NCBI GenBank assembly: GCA_030695285.1
Contig: JAUYTF010000376.1
Coordinates: 1-5,075, forward strand
Reading direction: 5' to 3'
DNA: 5,075 bases
DNA from: Eubacteriales bacterium
Lineage (GTDB): Bacteria; Bacillota; Clostridia; Christensenellales; CAG-138
A program made the position numbers and the translations under genes. The notes beneath the pieces were generated by a model. The model had not been told where the DNA came from, searched no databases, and was given only the letters and a program-made list of their open reading frames with translations. Positions 1 to 5,075 of the stretch are shown piece after piece (positions within the stretch are counted from its first letter, which is position 1; every line of letters begins with the position of its first letter).

Positions 1-3000
1 TCGCAATGCAGGCAGCGCATCGCTTCCGCCATCGCCCTGAGCTTATGATAGCCCAGCACGACTTCATCAAACGACGTCTTGCGCTTTTCGATGTCGAGCT
101 CTTCCACCGCAAAGCGTTTGTGCTCGACGATTTCATCATCGCTGAAGTTATCGGGAATATCGATAGACGTTCCCTTGTTCAGCTTCCCTTTTCCGCCCAG
201 ATATTTGTCGATGGAGATCGCTGCGTTCTTCCCGTCCGCAATGGCTTGAATAACGGTATCCGGCCCGCGCACGACGTCTCCGCCTGCAAATACGCCCGGC
301 ATGGTCGTCATCATCGTTTGGTAGTCCACCACAAAAGTGCCCCAGCTCGTCACGCCGATTTCGCTCTTCTTGATGAACGGCAGGTCGGAATACTGGCTCA
401 CCGCCGGAATGACTGCGTCTACTTCTACCATGTAGTTGGATTCTTCAATGGGCACGGCTTTGCGACGACCGTTTTTGTCAAAATCTCCCAGCTTCATCTG
501 CTGGCATTCGATCTTGACGACTTTTCCCGCGCGGTTTGCTAGGAAGCGAACCGGAGCGACGAGCTCGATGAGCTCAACGCCTTCATCCAGCGCCGCCTGT
601 ACCTCTTCCGCACTTGCGGGCATAGCGTCCTTCGTTCTGCGGTAGAGAATCATGACGCGCTGTGCGCCAAGGCGCAGCGCCGTGCGCGCGGAGTCGATGG
701 CGGTGTTGCCGCCGCCGATGACAGCAACCGTCTGGCCCAGAAGGATTTCCCGCTTGAGATTGACGTCTTTGAGGAAGTTGATGCCGTGCAATACGCCGGC
801 GAGCCCCTCGCCTGCGATATTGATCTTCTCCGGGAATTGCGTGCCAGTTGCGATATAGACGGCGTCATATTGTGCTTGCAGCGCTTTGAAGGTGATGTCC
901 TTGCCGACCTGCGTGTTCAGGTGGATATTGACGCCCGCCTGCGCAATGAGGTCGATCTCGTGCTGCAGCACCTTTTTGGGCAGCCGGTATTCCGGAATGC
1001 CGAATGCCAGCACGCCACCCGCAACCGATTCGGACTCGTATACATCTACCTCGTAACCGATTTTCACGAGATAGTATCCGCAGGTCAGGCCGGAAGTGCC
1101 GGCACCGACGATGGCAACATGCTTACCGTTTTTGGGAAAAACGATATCCTTGCTGTAGGGCTTTTCGTTCTTGTAGGCATAGTCTGCCACGAATCGCTTG
1201 ATTTCACAGATGGAGACCGCCTCGTCCAGCGTGCGTCTGCGGCAGTTCTGCTCGCAGGGATGCGTGCAGATGCGCCCGCAAACCGCCGGAAACGGGTTTT
1301 CCTGGCGAATGAGGTTGTAGGCGTCGATGAATCTGCCGGCAGCGACAAGGCTCATATACCCCGGCACGTTGATATTCGCCGGACAGGTGTTTTCGCACGG
1401 GGAGATAAAGAGCGCTGAGCAAACGCTGGAGCGGCAATATTTGTCGCGAATATGCTCCTCGTATTCCTCGCGGAAATAGCGGATGGTGGAAAGCACGGGG
1501 TTTGGCGCGGTTTGGCCAAGGCCGCACATGGCGGTATCCTTGATCGTCTCGCCAAGGTCTTCGAGCAGCTCGATGTCGCCTTCCTCGCCTTCGCCGCGCG
1601 TGATGCGCTCGAGAATCTCGAGCATGCGCGTGGTGCCGATGCGGCAGGCTGCGCACTTTCCGCAGGATTCGTCGCGGATGAAGTCCATGAAGAAGCGCGC
1701 TGTATCCACCATACAGGTGTCCTCGTTCATAGCGATGAGGCCACCGGAGCCCATGATCGCACCGAGCGACTGCAGCGACTCATAATCCGTCGGGGTGTTC
1801 AGGTTATCCCGCGTGACGCAACCGCCGGAGGGACCGCCGATCTGCGCGGCTTTAAACTTTCTGCGATCGCGCAATCCGCCGCCGATGCTGAAGAGGATAT
1901 CGCCCAAGGGTTTCCCGATCGGCACCTCGATGATACCGGTGTTCACCACGTCGCCCGCAAGCGCGAATACCTTTGTGCCTTTGCTTCGCTCCGTGCCGAA
2001 GGAAGAGTACCATTCTCCGCCCTTGAGCAGAATCTCGGGAATGCTCGCAAAGGTCTCCACGTTGTTGATGATGGTTGGCGACTTGAACAACCCACTCTGG
2101 AACGGGAACGGCGGCTTCTGCCTCGGCTCGCCGCGGCAGCCTTCGATGGAAGCCATCAGCGCCGTCTCCTCGCCGCAGACGAATGCGCCTGCGCCGATGC
2201 GGATCTCGAGATCAAAATTGAACCCGCTGCCGAATACGTTCTCTCCCAGCACGCCGCGCGCGCGCGCCTCCTCGAGCGCTTTTTCCAGCCGCTCGATGGC
2301 CAGCGGATATTCCGCACGCACATAGACGTAGCCTTTGCTCGCGCCGATGGCATAGCCGCCGATCATCATGCCCTCGATGACCGTGTGCGGGTCGCCCTCC
2401 AACATGCTGCGGTCCATAAACGCGCCGGGGTCGCCCTCATCCGCGTTGCAGACGATATATTTGCGCTCACCCGGGGCATCATGCCCCGCCTGCCATTTCA
2501 CGCCGGTGGGGAATCCCGCGCCGCCGCGCCCGCGCATGCCGCTGCGCTTGACCTCGTCGATGACCTGCTGGGCCGTACGTTCGTTGAGCGCCTTTGCAGC
2601 GGCGAGATACCCGTCCCGGCTGATATAGGCATCCAAGCTGTCGTATTCGATGACGCCGCAGTTTCTCAGCGCAATGCGCACCTGTTCTTTGAAGAAATCC
2701 ATGTCGTCGATCTTCGGAACCCGCTTTTTCAGCGATTCGTCATAGAAGGTGTATTCCTCCAGAATTTCGCCGCGGACGATGTGCTTTTGCACAATGCTGC
2801 GCGCAATCTCCGGCGTAAGTCTTGTATAAAAAACGCGCTCGGGCAGAATCAGCATCACCGGCCCTACCGCGCAGGTTCCGATGCAGCCCGTTTCCCGCAC
2901 GATCACCTGCTCGCGCATACCGATACGGCTGAGTTCATCGACCACTGCGTCGCGCACATCCCCGCAGTTGGAGGAGACGCACCCTGCGCCGCCGCAAACG

Positions 3001-3092
3001 AGAATCTGATACCGGCTTTTCGCGGTTTCATCCTGATACGCCTGCTTGATCTGCGCAAGATCAGAAAATGTTTTTACCATAGTTGCACTCAA
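1..3092 (-). CDS. NuoF/HydB–GltD fusion flavoprotein: NADH-FMN-FeS module joined to an FAD/NAD(P)H oxidoreductase module (3' end beyond window)
   Basis: Predicted cytoplasmic subunit that passes electrons between NADH (FMN site), iron-sulfur clusters and a second FAD/NAD(P)H site. Residues are numbered from the TTG at 3092; an ATG four codons on (3080) is the alternative, but the AGGGGTGA site is 7-8 bases from the TTG and about 20 from the ATG. In order: a thioredoxin-like [2Fe-2S] domain (Cys33, Cys38, Cys70, Cys74); a NuoF core with GRGGAGFPTG at about 188-197 and CNADEGDPGAF for FMN/NADH; SCGKCAAC (Cys477/480/483) plus Cys523 for a [4Fe-4S] cluster; a GltD-type N-terminal domain with Cys553, 558, 566, 570, 605, 609, 613 and 617; an FAD Rossmann motif GAGTSG (663-668); a second Rossmann motif GGGNTAIDSART (from 793) with YRR at 817-819; and FAD-contacting GGD at 937-939. 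At least 1030 residues are visible and it ends on CLHC at the edge. It is second in an operon with the NuoE-like gene. The domain assignment is firm. The exact reaction (transhydrogenase, or a hydrogenase/dehydrogenase partner) is inference. Confidence 0.93.
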   Translation of the reverse strand, partial: MSATMVKTFSDLAQIKQAYQDETAKSRYQILVCGGAGCVSSNCGDVRDAVVDELSRIGMREQVIVRETGCIGTCAVGPVMLILPERVFYTRLTPEIARSIVQKHIVRGEILEEYTFYDESLKKRVPKIDDMDFFKEQVRIALRNCGVIEYDSLDAYISRDGYLAAAKALNERTAQQVIDEVKRSGMRGRGGAGFPTGVKWQAGHDAPGERKYIVCNADEGDPGAFMDRSMLEGDPHTVIEGMMIGGYAIGASKGYVYVRAEYPLAIERLEKALEEARARGVLGENVFGSGFNFDLEIRIGAGAFVCGEETALMASIEGCRGEPRQKPPFPFQSGLFKSPTIINNVETFASIPEILLKGGEWYSSFGTERSKGTKVFALAGDVVNTGIIEVPIGKPLGDILFSIGGGLRDRRKFKAAQIGGPSGGCVTRDNLNTPTDYESLQSLGAIMGSGGLIAMNEDTCMVDTARFFMDFIRDESCGKCAACRIGTTRMLEILERITRGEGEEGDIELLEDLGETIKDTAMCGLGQTAPNPVLSTIRYFREEYEEHIRDKYCRSSVCSALFISPCENTCPANINVPGYMSLVAAGRFIDAYNLIRQENPFPAVCGRICTHPCEQNCRRRTLDEAVSICEIKRFVADYAYKNEKPYSKDIVFPKNGKHVAIVGAGTSGLTCGYYLVKIGYEVDVYESESVAGGVLAFGIPEYRLPKKVLQHEIDLIAQAGVNIHLNTQVGKDITFKALQAQYDAVYIATGTQFPEKINIAGEGLAGVLHGINFLKDVNLKREILLGQTVAVIGGGNTAIDSARTALRLGAQRVMILYRRTKDAMPASAEEVQAALDEGVELIELVAPVRFLANRAGKVVKIECQQMKLGDFDKNGRRKAVPIEESNYMVEVDAVIPAVSQYSDLPFIKKSEIGVTSWGTFVVDYQTMMTTMPGVFAGGDVVRGPDTVIQAIADGKNAAISIDKYLGGKGKLNKGTSIDIPDNFSDDEIVEHKRFAVEELDIEKRKTSFDEVVLGYHKLRAMAEAMRCLHC

Positions 3093-3096
3093 AATA

Positions 3097-3108
3097 CTCA
3101 CCCCTCTC
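3097..3108 (-). promoter_or_regulatory. Ribosome binding site that favours a TTG start for the fusion gene
   Basis: On the minus strand GAGAGGGGTGAG overlaps the TGA stop of the NuoE-like gene (3107-3109). Its AGGGG core (3101-3105) is 8 bases from the in-frame TTG at 3092-3090, an optimal distance, but 20 bases from the ATG at 3080. The overlap with the upstream stop suggests translational coupling between the two subunits. Confidence 0.7.
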
Positions 3109-3604
3109 AATAGCGCGAGAGAATCGCGTCGAGCTTGTTGATGTTTACCTGCTTGAAGACCACATCGTCGATCATCATCGCAGGGGCGAGCCCACAGGCG
3201 CCGATGCAGCGCGCAACCTCAAAGGTGAACTTGCCGTCCGCGGTCGTCTCGCCGATCTCCACATTGAGCGTCTTGTGCAGCGCGTCGACGATCTTTTTTC
3301 CGCCGCGCACATAGCAGGCCGTGCCCAGGCACACGCGAATCGTATGCTCTCCGCGCGGCTTTGTGGAGAAAAAGGAGTAAAAGGTAACCACCCCTGAAAT
3401 CTCCGAGAGCGGTTTGTTCAGCGCCCCCGCGATATGCTGTTGCAGTTCGAGCGATAGGTGTCCGTAGAGTTCCTGCGCGATGTGTAGAATCTGAATCAGA
3501 TTTCCGTCTTTGTTACGGTAGAGATCGATGATTTGATCGAGTTCGGAGAACGGTTCCATGCTGTCTTGCTGACAGCAGCTGCAATGACCTTGTGCGTTGC
3601 TCAT
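3107..3604 (-). CDS. nuoE: NuoE/HydC-type [2Fe-2S] subunit of NADH-dependent oxidoreductase complex
   Basis: A 165-residue thioredoxin-like [2Fe-2S] subunit, about the usual length of the NuoE/HydC/StnA family (the 24 kDa subunit of complex I). An N-terminal helical region (about 20-70) ends in SGVVTFYSFF, typical of the family. It is followed by the ferredoxin fold with cluster ligands Cys92, Cys97 (C-x4-C) and Cys133, Cys137 (RCIGACGLAP). In this family the cluster sits next to the FMN of the NuoF/HydB partner, which here is encoded 14 bases downstream, so the two should form one soluble complex. The start at 3604 is supported by AGAGGGG seven bases upstream. Met16 is a possible internal start that would drop a Cys-rich tail (Cys8, Cys10, Cys11). 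The symbol reflects the family; hydC or stnA would fit equally well because no complex I membrane genes are visible. Confidence 0.95.
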   Translation of the reverse strand: MSNAQGHCSCCQQDSMEPFSELDQIIDLYRNKDGNLIQILHIAQELYGHLSLELQQHIAGALNKPLSEISGVVTFYSFFSTKPRGEHTIRVCLGTACYVRGGKKIVDALHKTLNVEIGETTADGKFTFEVARCIGACGLAPAMMIDDVVFKQVNINKLDAILSRY

Positions 3605-3611
3605 TTCACAG

Positions 3612-3618
3612 CCCCTCT
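3612..3618 (-). promoter_or_regulatory. Ribosome binding site of the NuoE-like gene
   Basis: AGAGGGG on the minus strand, 7 bases before the ATG at 3604. It resembles the downstream gene's site (both contain AGAGGGG) and fixes the start upstream of the alternative Met16. Confidence 0.75.
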
Positions 3619-3631
3619 TTTCAGTTGTATA

Positions 3632-3651
3632 GATGTGTTCGGATGTGTTCG
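3632..3651. repeat. Perfect tandem 10-bp repeat (2 × GATGTGTTCG)
   Basis: GATGTGTTCG occurs twice back to back at 3632-3641 and 3642-3651, placing two identical faces exactly about one helical turn apart. It lies in the presumed leader of the nuoE-fusion operon, 14 bases upstream of the ribosome binding site. It could be a direct-repeat operator or an mRNA-level element; no known regulator motif was recognised. Confidence 0.8.
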
Positions 3652-3692
3652 ATCTGATTTGACTAGCATCATCGTATCAAAGAAATGTCATC

Positions 3693-3722
3693 ATATTATG
3701 AGCATGCCAGAGATTTTTTCAG
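3693..3722 (-). promoter_or_regulatory. Candidate promoter for the nuoE–fusion operon
   Basis: Reading the minus strand, CTGAAA (3722-3717) and TAATAT (3698-3693) are separated by 18 bases, each matching 4 of 6 sigma-70/sigma-A consensus positions. Transcription would begin near 3686 and leave a leader of roughly 80 nt. The phased A/T tracts start directly upstream of the -35, where an UP element or bend would act. The match is weak; position and context are the main support. Confidence 0.3.
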
Positions 3723-3789
3723 CAATTTTCGAGTTTTTTTCGTTGTTTCGCCCGTTTTTGGCGTTTTCACACACAATTTCAACACAATT
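3714..3789. other. Helically phased A/T tracts (predicted curved DNA)
   Basis: On the plus strand, T or AT tracts occur at 3714-3719, 3724-3729, 3734-3740, 3743-3748 (interrupted by one G), 3755-3759, 3764-3767, 3775-3779 and 3786-3789. Their centres are 8.5 to 11.5 bases apart, averaging about 10.1 over eight tracts, which is the arrangement that gives intrinsic DNA bending. It sits between the divergent genes and just upstream of the candidate nuoE promoter. Confidence 0.55.
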
Positions 3790-3941
3790 CTCCGCGTTCA
3801 TTGTTGTCACATAGTAGCCTTATCTCAACTACACAACATACACGATCCGGCGCGTCGGAAATGCGGCAAAAAGCTCCGGTCAGTTTTGCATAAACCTTAA
3901 ATTTTTTTCTAAAAATCCAGCGTCCCTGACATGCAATAGTG

Positions 3942-3970
3942 TTGTCTTTTATTACAATGTATGTTACGAT
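3942..3970 (+). promoter_or_regulatory. Candidate sigma-A promoter of the lipoprotein gene
   Basis: TTGTCT (3942-3947) and TACGAT (3965-3970) are exactly 17 bases apart, each matching 4 of 6 consensus positions. Initiation would be near 3977, giving a leader of about 58 nt. A second, weaker candidate (TTGCAT at 3886-3891 with TAAAAA at 3910-3915) lies upstream. Confidence 0.42.
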
Positions 3971-3978
3971 TAAATCGT
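3966..3978. repeat. Small perfect inverted repeat over the -10/start region
   Basis: ACGAT-TAA-ATCGT has 5-bp arms (3966-3970 and 3974-3978) around a 3-bp centre. It overlaps the candidate -10 hexamer and transcription start of the lipoprotein gene, a position where a bound repressor would block initiation. Arms this short can arise by chance, so an operator role is only a possibility. Confidence 0.35.
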
Positions 3979-4020
3979 GTGATGAGAATTTTAAAGTAAC
4001 TCGTCGAATGTCTAAACGTG

Positions 4021-4027
4021 AAAGGAG
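4021..4027 (+). promoter_or_regulatory. Ribosome binding site of the lipoprotein gene
   Basis: AAAGGAG with a 7-base spacer to the ATG at 4035; a near-consensus site that fixes the start immediately before a typical lipoprotein signal peptide. Confidence 0.85.
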
Positions 4028-4034
4028 CGTTCAA

Positions 4035-5075
4035 ATGCGTAAGATCTCTTCTATTCTACTGACCCTGCTCATTGTGCTCTCAATATTGGGAGCTTGCTCG
4101 CCCCTAAGTGAAGCCGCCGCACCAGCTGCGGCTGAAGTTGACGCCGCGCCACAGCCTGTGGCAAATCTCCCAAGCCCCATGACAAGCTATGCAAGCCTTA
4201 AAGAAATGCTCGCAGCTGCTCAGGGCATCAATATGATGGATGTCCCCGTCGGGGCGACCAACGTTTCCTATGACACCATCACCGGAGGAGAAGTTTCACC
4301 CATCGCGCAGATTTTATTCCAGTTCGAAGGAAACGACTATACCTACCGCGCTGCTGTCTGTCAGACGGATGCTGCTATGAAGGATATAGCCGGTGTGTAT
4401 GACCAGTTTGCTGCGCACAAAGACGTAGTCACAGACCCGAACTCAACCACGGGTGGCATTTACGGTCTGGAGTATAGCGATGGCAGCACGCTTGGGCTTG
4501 CTACATGGTTTTATGCGCCAACGCTGTGCCAGTACTCGCTCTTTACGACGACCGGCTGCGGTGTTGACCAGAAGATCGAGGAAGTCGTGGATTACCTGCT
4601 CCCGATCACCATGGCAGTGGACGGCACACCCCTGATGCTGCCGCAGACCACAATGACGCCGGACTCTTTCAATGCTGTCGGCACGGTAGAGGGCACGGTG
4701 GTGAGTCTCGCGGAAAACGCGATTATCATCAATATGGAGAACGGCAACACGCTGACATTCCTGCTGTCTAACATCGTATCCGTCGATGTAACGGCAGGAG
4801 ATCAAGTTTCGATCGATTATTCCGGGAATATTCTGGAAGCACCTGAGGTGGTGGCTATCACCGTGACAGATAAGGTCGCCACGCAAATCAGCGGCGTTGT
4901 GACGCAGCATGACAACAAGATGGTATACGTCAAAACGGCTACGGGCAACGTCTACGGCTTCCTGCTGACGGACAAAACGCTTGTCTCCGGCAAAGCAACG
5001 GTCATCACGACCAACGCAGAAGTGAAGGTGACCTATACCGGAGACATTCTGACGCATCCTATTGTTACGGTAGTA
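4035..5075 (+). CDS. Predicted lipoprotein of unknown function with tandem beta-rich repeats (3' end beyond window)
   Basis: 347 codons are visible, open to the right edge with no stop. Residues 1-21 form a lipoprotein signal peptide: MRK, a hydrophobic stretch, then the lipobox LGAC with Cys21 as the lipidated residue, so the mature protein should be anchored on the outer face of the cytoplasmic membrane. Residues 22-48 are an Ala/Pro-rich linker. Residues 50-195 look like one globular domain: YTYRAAVCQTD, DIAGVYDQF, LATWFYAPTLCQYSLF and a final helix near 178-190. This pattern resembles DUF4367-like domains of clostridial lipoproteins (family resemblance judged by eye). Cys109, Cys165 and Cys175 could pair after export. 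Residues 216-277 and 283-347 are two copies of a beta-rich repeat. The start is fixed by AAAGGAG. The gene faces away from the redox operon, and nothing in it suggests a redox cofactor. Function is unknown; an envelope or binding role is a guess. Confidence 0.88.
   Translation, partial: MRKISSILLTLLIVLSILGACSPLSEAAAPAAAEVDAAPQPVANLPSPMTSYASLKEMLAAAQGINMMDVPVGATNVSYDTITGGEVSPIAQILFQFEGNDYTYRAAVCQTDAAMKDIAGVYDQFAAHKDVVTDPNSTTGGIYGLEYSDGSTLGLATWFYAPTLCQYSLFTTTGCGVDQKIEEVVDYLLPITMAVDGTPLMLPQTTMTPDSFNAVGTVEGTVVSLAENAIIINMENGNTLTFLLSNIVSVDVTAGDQVSIDYSGNILEAPEVVAITVTDKVATQISGVVTQHDNKMVYVKTATGNVYGFLLTDKTLVSGKATVITTNAEVKVTYTGDILTHPIVTVV
4680..5075 (+). repeat. Two tandem protein-level repeats in the lipoprotein
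   Basis: Residues 216-277 (4680-4865) and 283-347 (4881-5075) share the skeleton G-x-V, then a strand, G-N, FLL, and near the end V-x-V/I-x-Y-x-G-x-I-L-x-x-P-x-V. The DNA is too diverged to align as a nucleotide repeat, so the duplication is old. Each copy looks like a small all-beta unit. More copies may follow past the window edge. Confidence 0.65.

Larger units (their letters stand above)
3605..4034. other. Divergent intergenic region without a recognisable gene
   Basis: This stretch separates the minus-strand redox operon from the plus-strand lipoprotein gene and is clearly more AT-rich than the flanking genes. It contains the tandem repeat, the phased A/T tracts, the two candidate promoters and a short ACACAATT direct repeat (3771-3778, 3782-3789). 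A small GC-rich patch around 3843-3880 interrupts the AT-rich sequence and contains a TCCG/CGGA inverted repeat. No open frame here has a convincing ribosome binding site, and no tRNA, riboswitch or terminator structure was recognised. Confidence 0.7.

Noticed and set aside
6..1418. Plus-strand open frames at 6-542 and 786-1418
   Set aside because: Both lie antisense to the GltD-like module, whose FAD and NAD(P)H motifs are intact on the minus strand. Their translations are Arg/His/Asp-rich without recognisable domains.
1430..1450. Possible gene boundary between the NuoF and GltD parts (two adjacent genes rather than a fusion)
   Set aside because: Motifs checked from 3080 down to position 3 all share one frame, and there is no stop, ribosome binding site or start at the junction. 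The sequence reads through as a true fusion.
1452..3113. Long plus-strand open frame (553 codons) opposite the fusion gene
   Set aside because: It is antisense to well-conserved NuoF motifs on the minus strand, its protein resembles no family, and no good ribosome binding site precedes it. It is a by-product of GC-rich codon use.
3658..3681. Imperfect inverted repeat TTTGA...TCAAA
   Set aside because: Arms of only 5 bp with a 14-bp centre and mismatched inner bases; expected often by chance in AT-rich DNA, and no T-run follows to make it a terminator.
3765..3835. Possible Rex (NADH-sensing) operator among the TTGTG/CACAA motifs
   Set aside because: Several half-site-like TTGTG and ACACAA words occur, but none forms the symmetric TTGTGA-N6-TCACAA arrangement. 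The ACACAATT copies are direct, not inverted. A profile scan would be needed to revive the idea.
3861..3893. Ten-codon plus-strand mini-frame (ATG at 3861) as a leader peptide
   Set aside because: No Shine-Dalgarno sequence, upstream of the preferred promoter, and no attenuator-like hairpin after it.
3533..3900. Short plus-strand open frames at 3533-3814 and 3685-3900
   Set aside because: They begin inside the NuoE-like gene or in the AT-rich region, lack ribosome binding sites, and their Phe-rich content merely reflects the T tracts.
4443..5057. Minus-strand open frame of 204 codons opposite the lipoprotein gene
   Set aside because: The plus strand has a near-consensus ribosome binding site, signal peptide and lipobox in a frame open to the edge. 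The antisense product is His/Arg/Cys-rich and has no domain signature.

Overview
The window holds two complete or near-complete transcription units that diverge from an AT-rich intergenic region of about 430 bp (3605-4034). The coding DNA is moderately GC-rich with strong Shine-Dalgarno sites (AGAGGGG, AGGGGTGA, AAAGGAG). Together with a Cys-lipobox lipoprotein and soluble anaerobic-type redox flavoprotein subunits, this points to an anaerobic, fermentative or acetogenic member of the Bacillota, probably Clostridia in the broad sense. The taxonomic call is inference from gene content and style only.

Left unit, minus strand (3604 down to 1, running off the window). First comes a complete NuoE/HydC-type [2Fe-2S] subunit (3107-3604). 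After a 14-bp gap comes a very large flavoprotein (3092 to the left edge, at least 1030 residues). It fuses a HydB/NuoF-type NADH-FMN-FeS module to a GltD/NfnB-type FAD-NAD(P)H module. All motifs of both halves lie in one uninterrupted frame, and the polypeptide continues past the window edge after a Cys-Leu-His-Cys. The two genes look like the core of a cytoplasmic multi-subunit, flavin-based electron-transfer enzyme able to handle both NAD(H) and NADP(H), most simply an electron-bifurcating or confurcating transhydrogenase-like complex related in parts to HydBC, StnAB(C) and NfnB. No membrane segment is visible in either subunit.

Middle, 3605-4034. No credible gene is seen. The region carries a series of T/A tracts spaced about one helical turn apart (3714-3789, predicted curved DNA), a perfect 10-bp tandem repeat (3632-3651) just upstream of the nuoE-like ribosome binding site, a weak minus-strand promoter candidate, and a better plus-strand promoter candidate (TTGTCT-17-TACGAT) whose -10 overlaps a small perfect inverted repeat.

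Right unit, plus strand (4035 to the right edge). This is a predicted lipoprotein of unknown function, with 347 codons visible. It has a lipobox, an Ala/Pro-rich linker, a globular domain resembling the uncharacterised lipoproteins/DUF4367-like proteins of Clostridia, and two tandem copies of a roughly 62-residue beta-rich repeat. Its stop codon is outside the window. Nothing links it functionally to the redox operon beyond sharing the divergent intergenic region.
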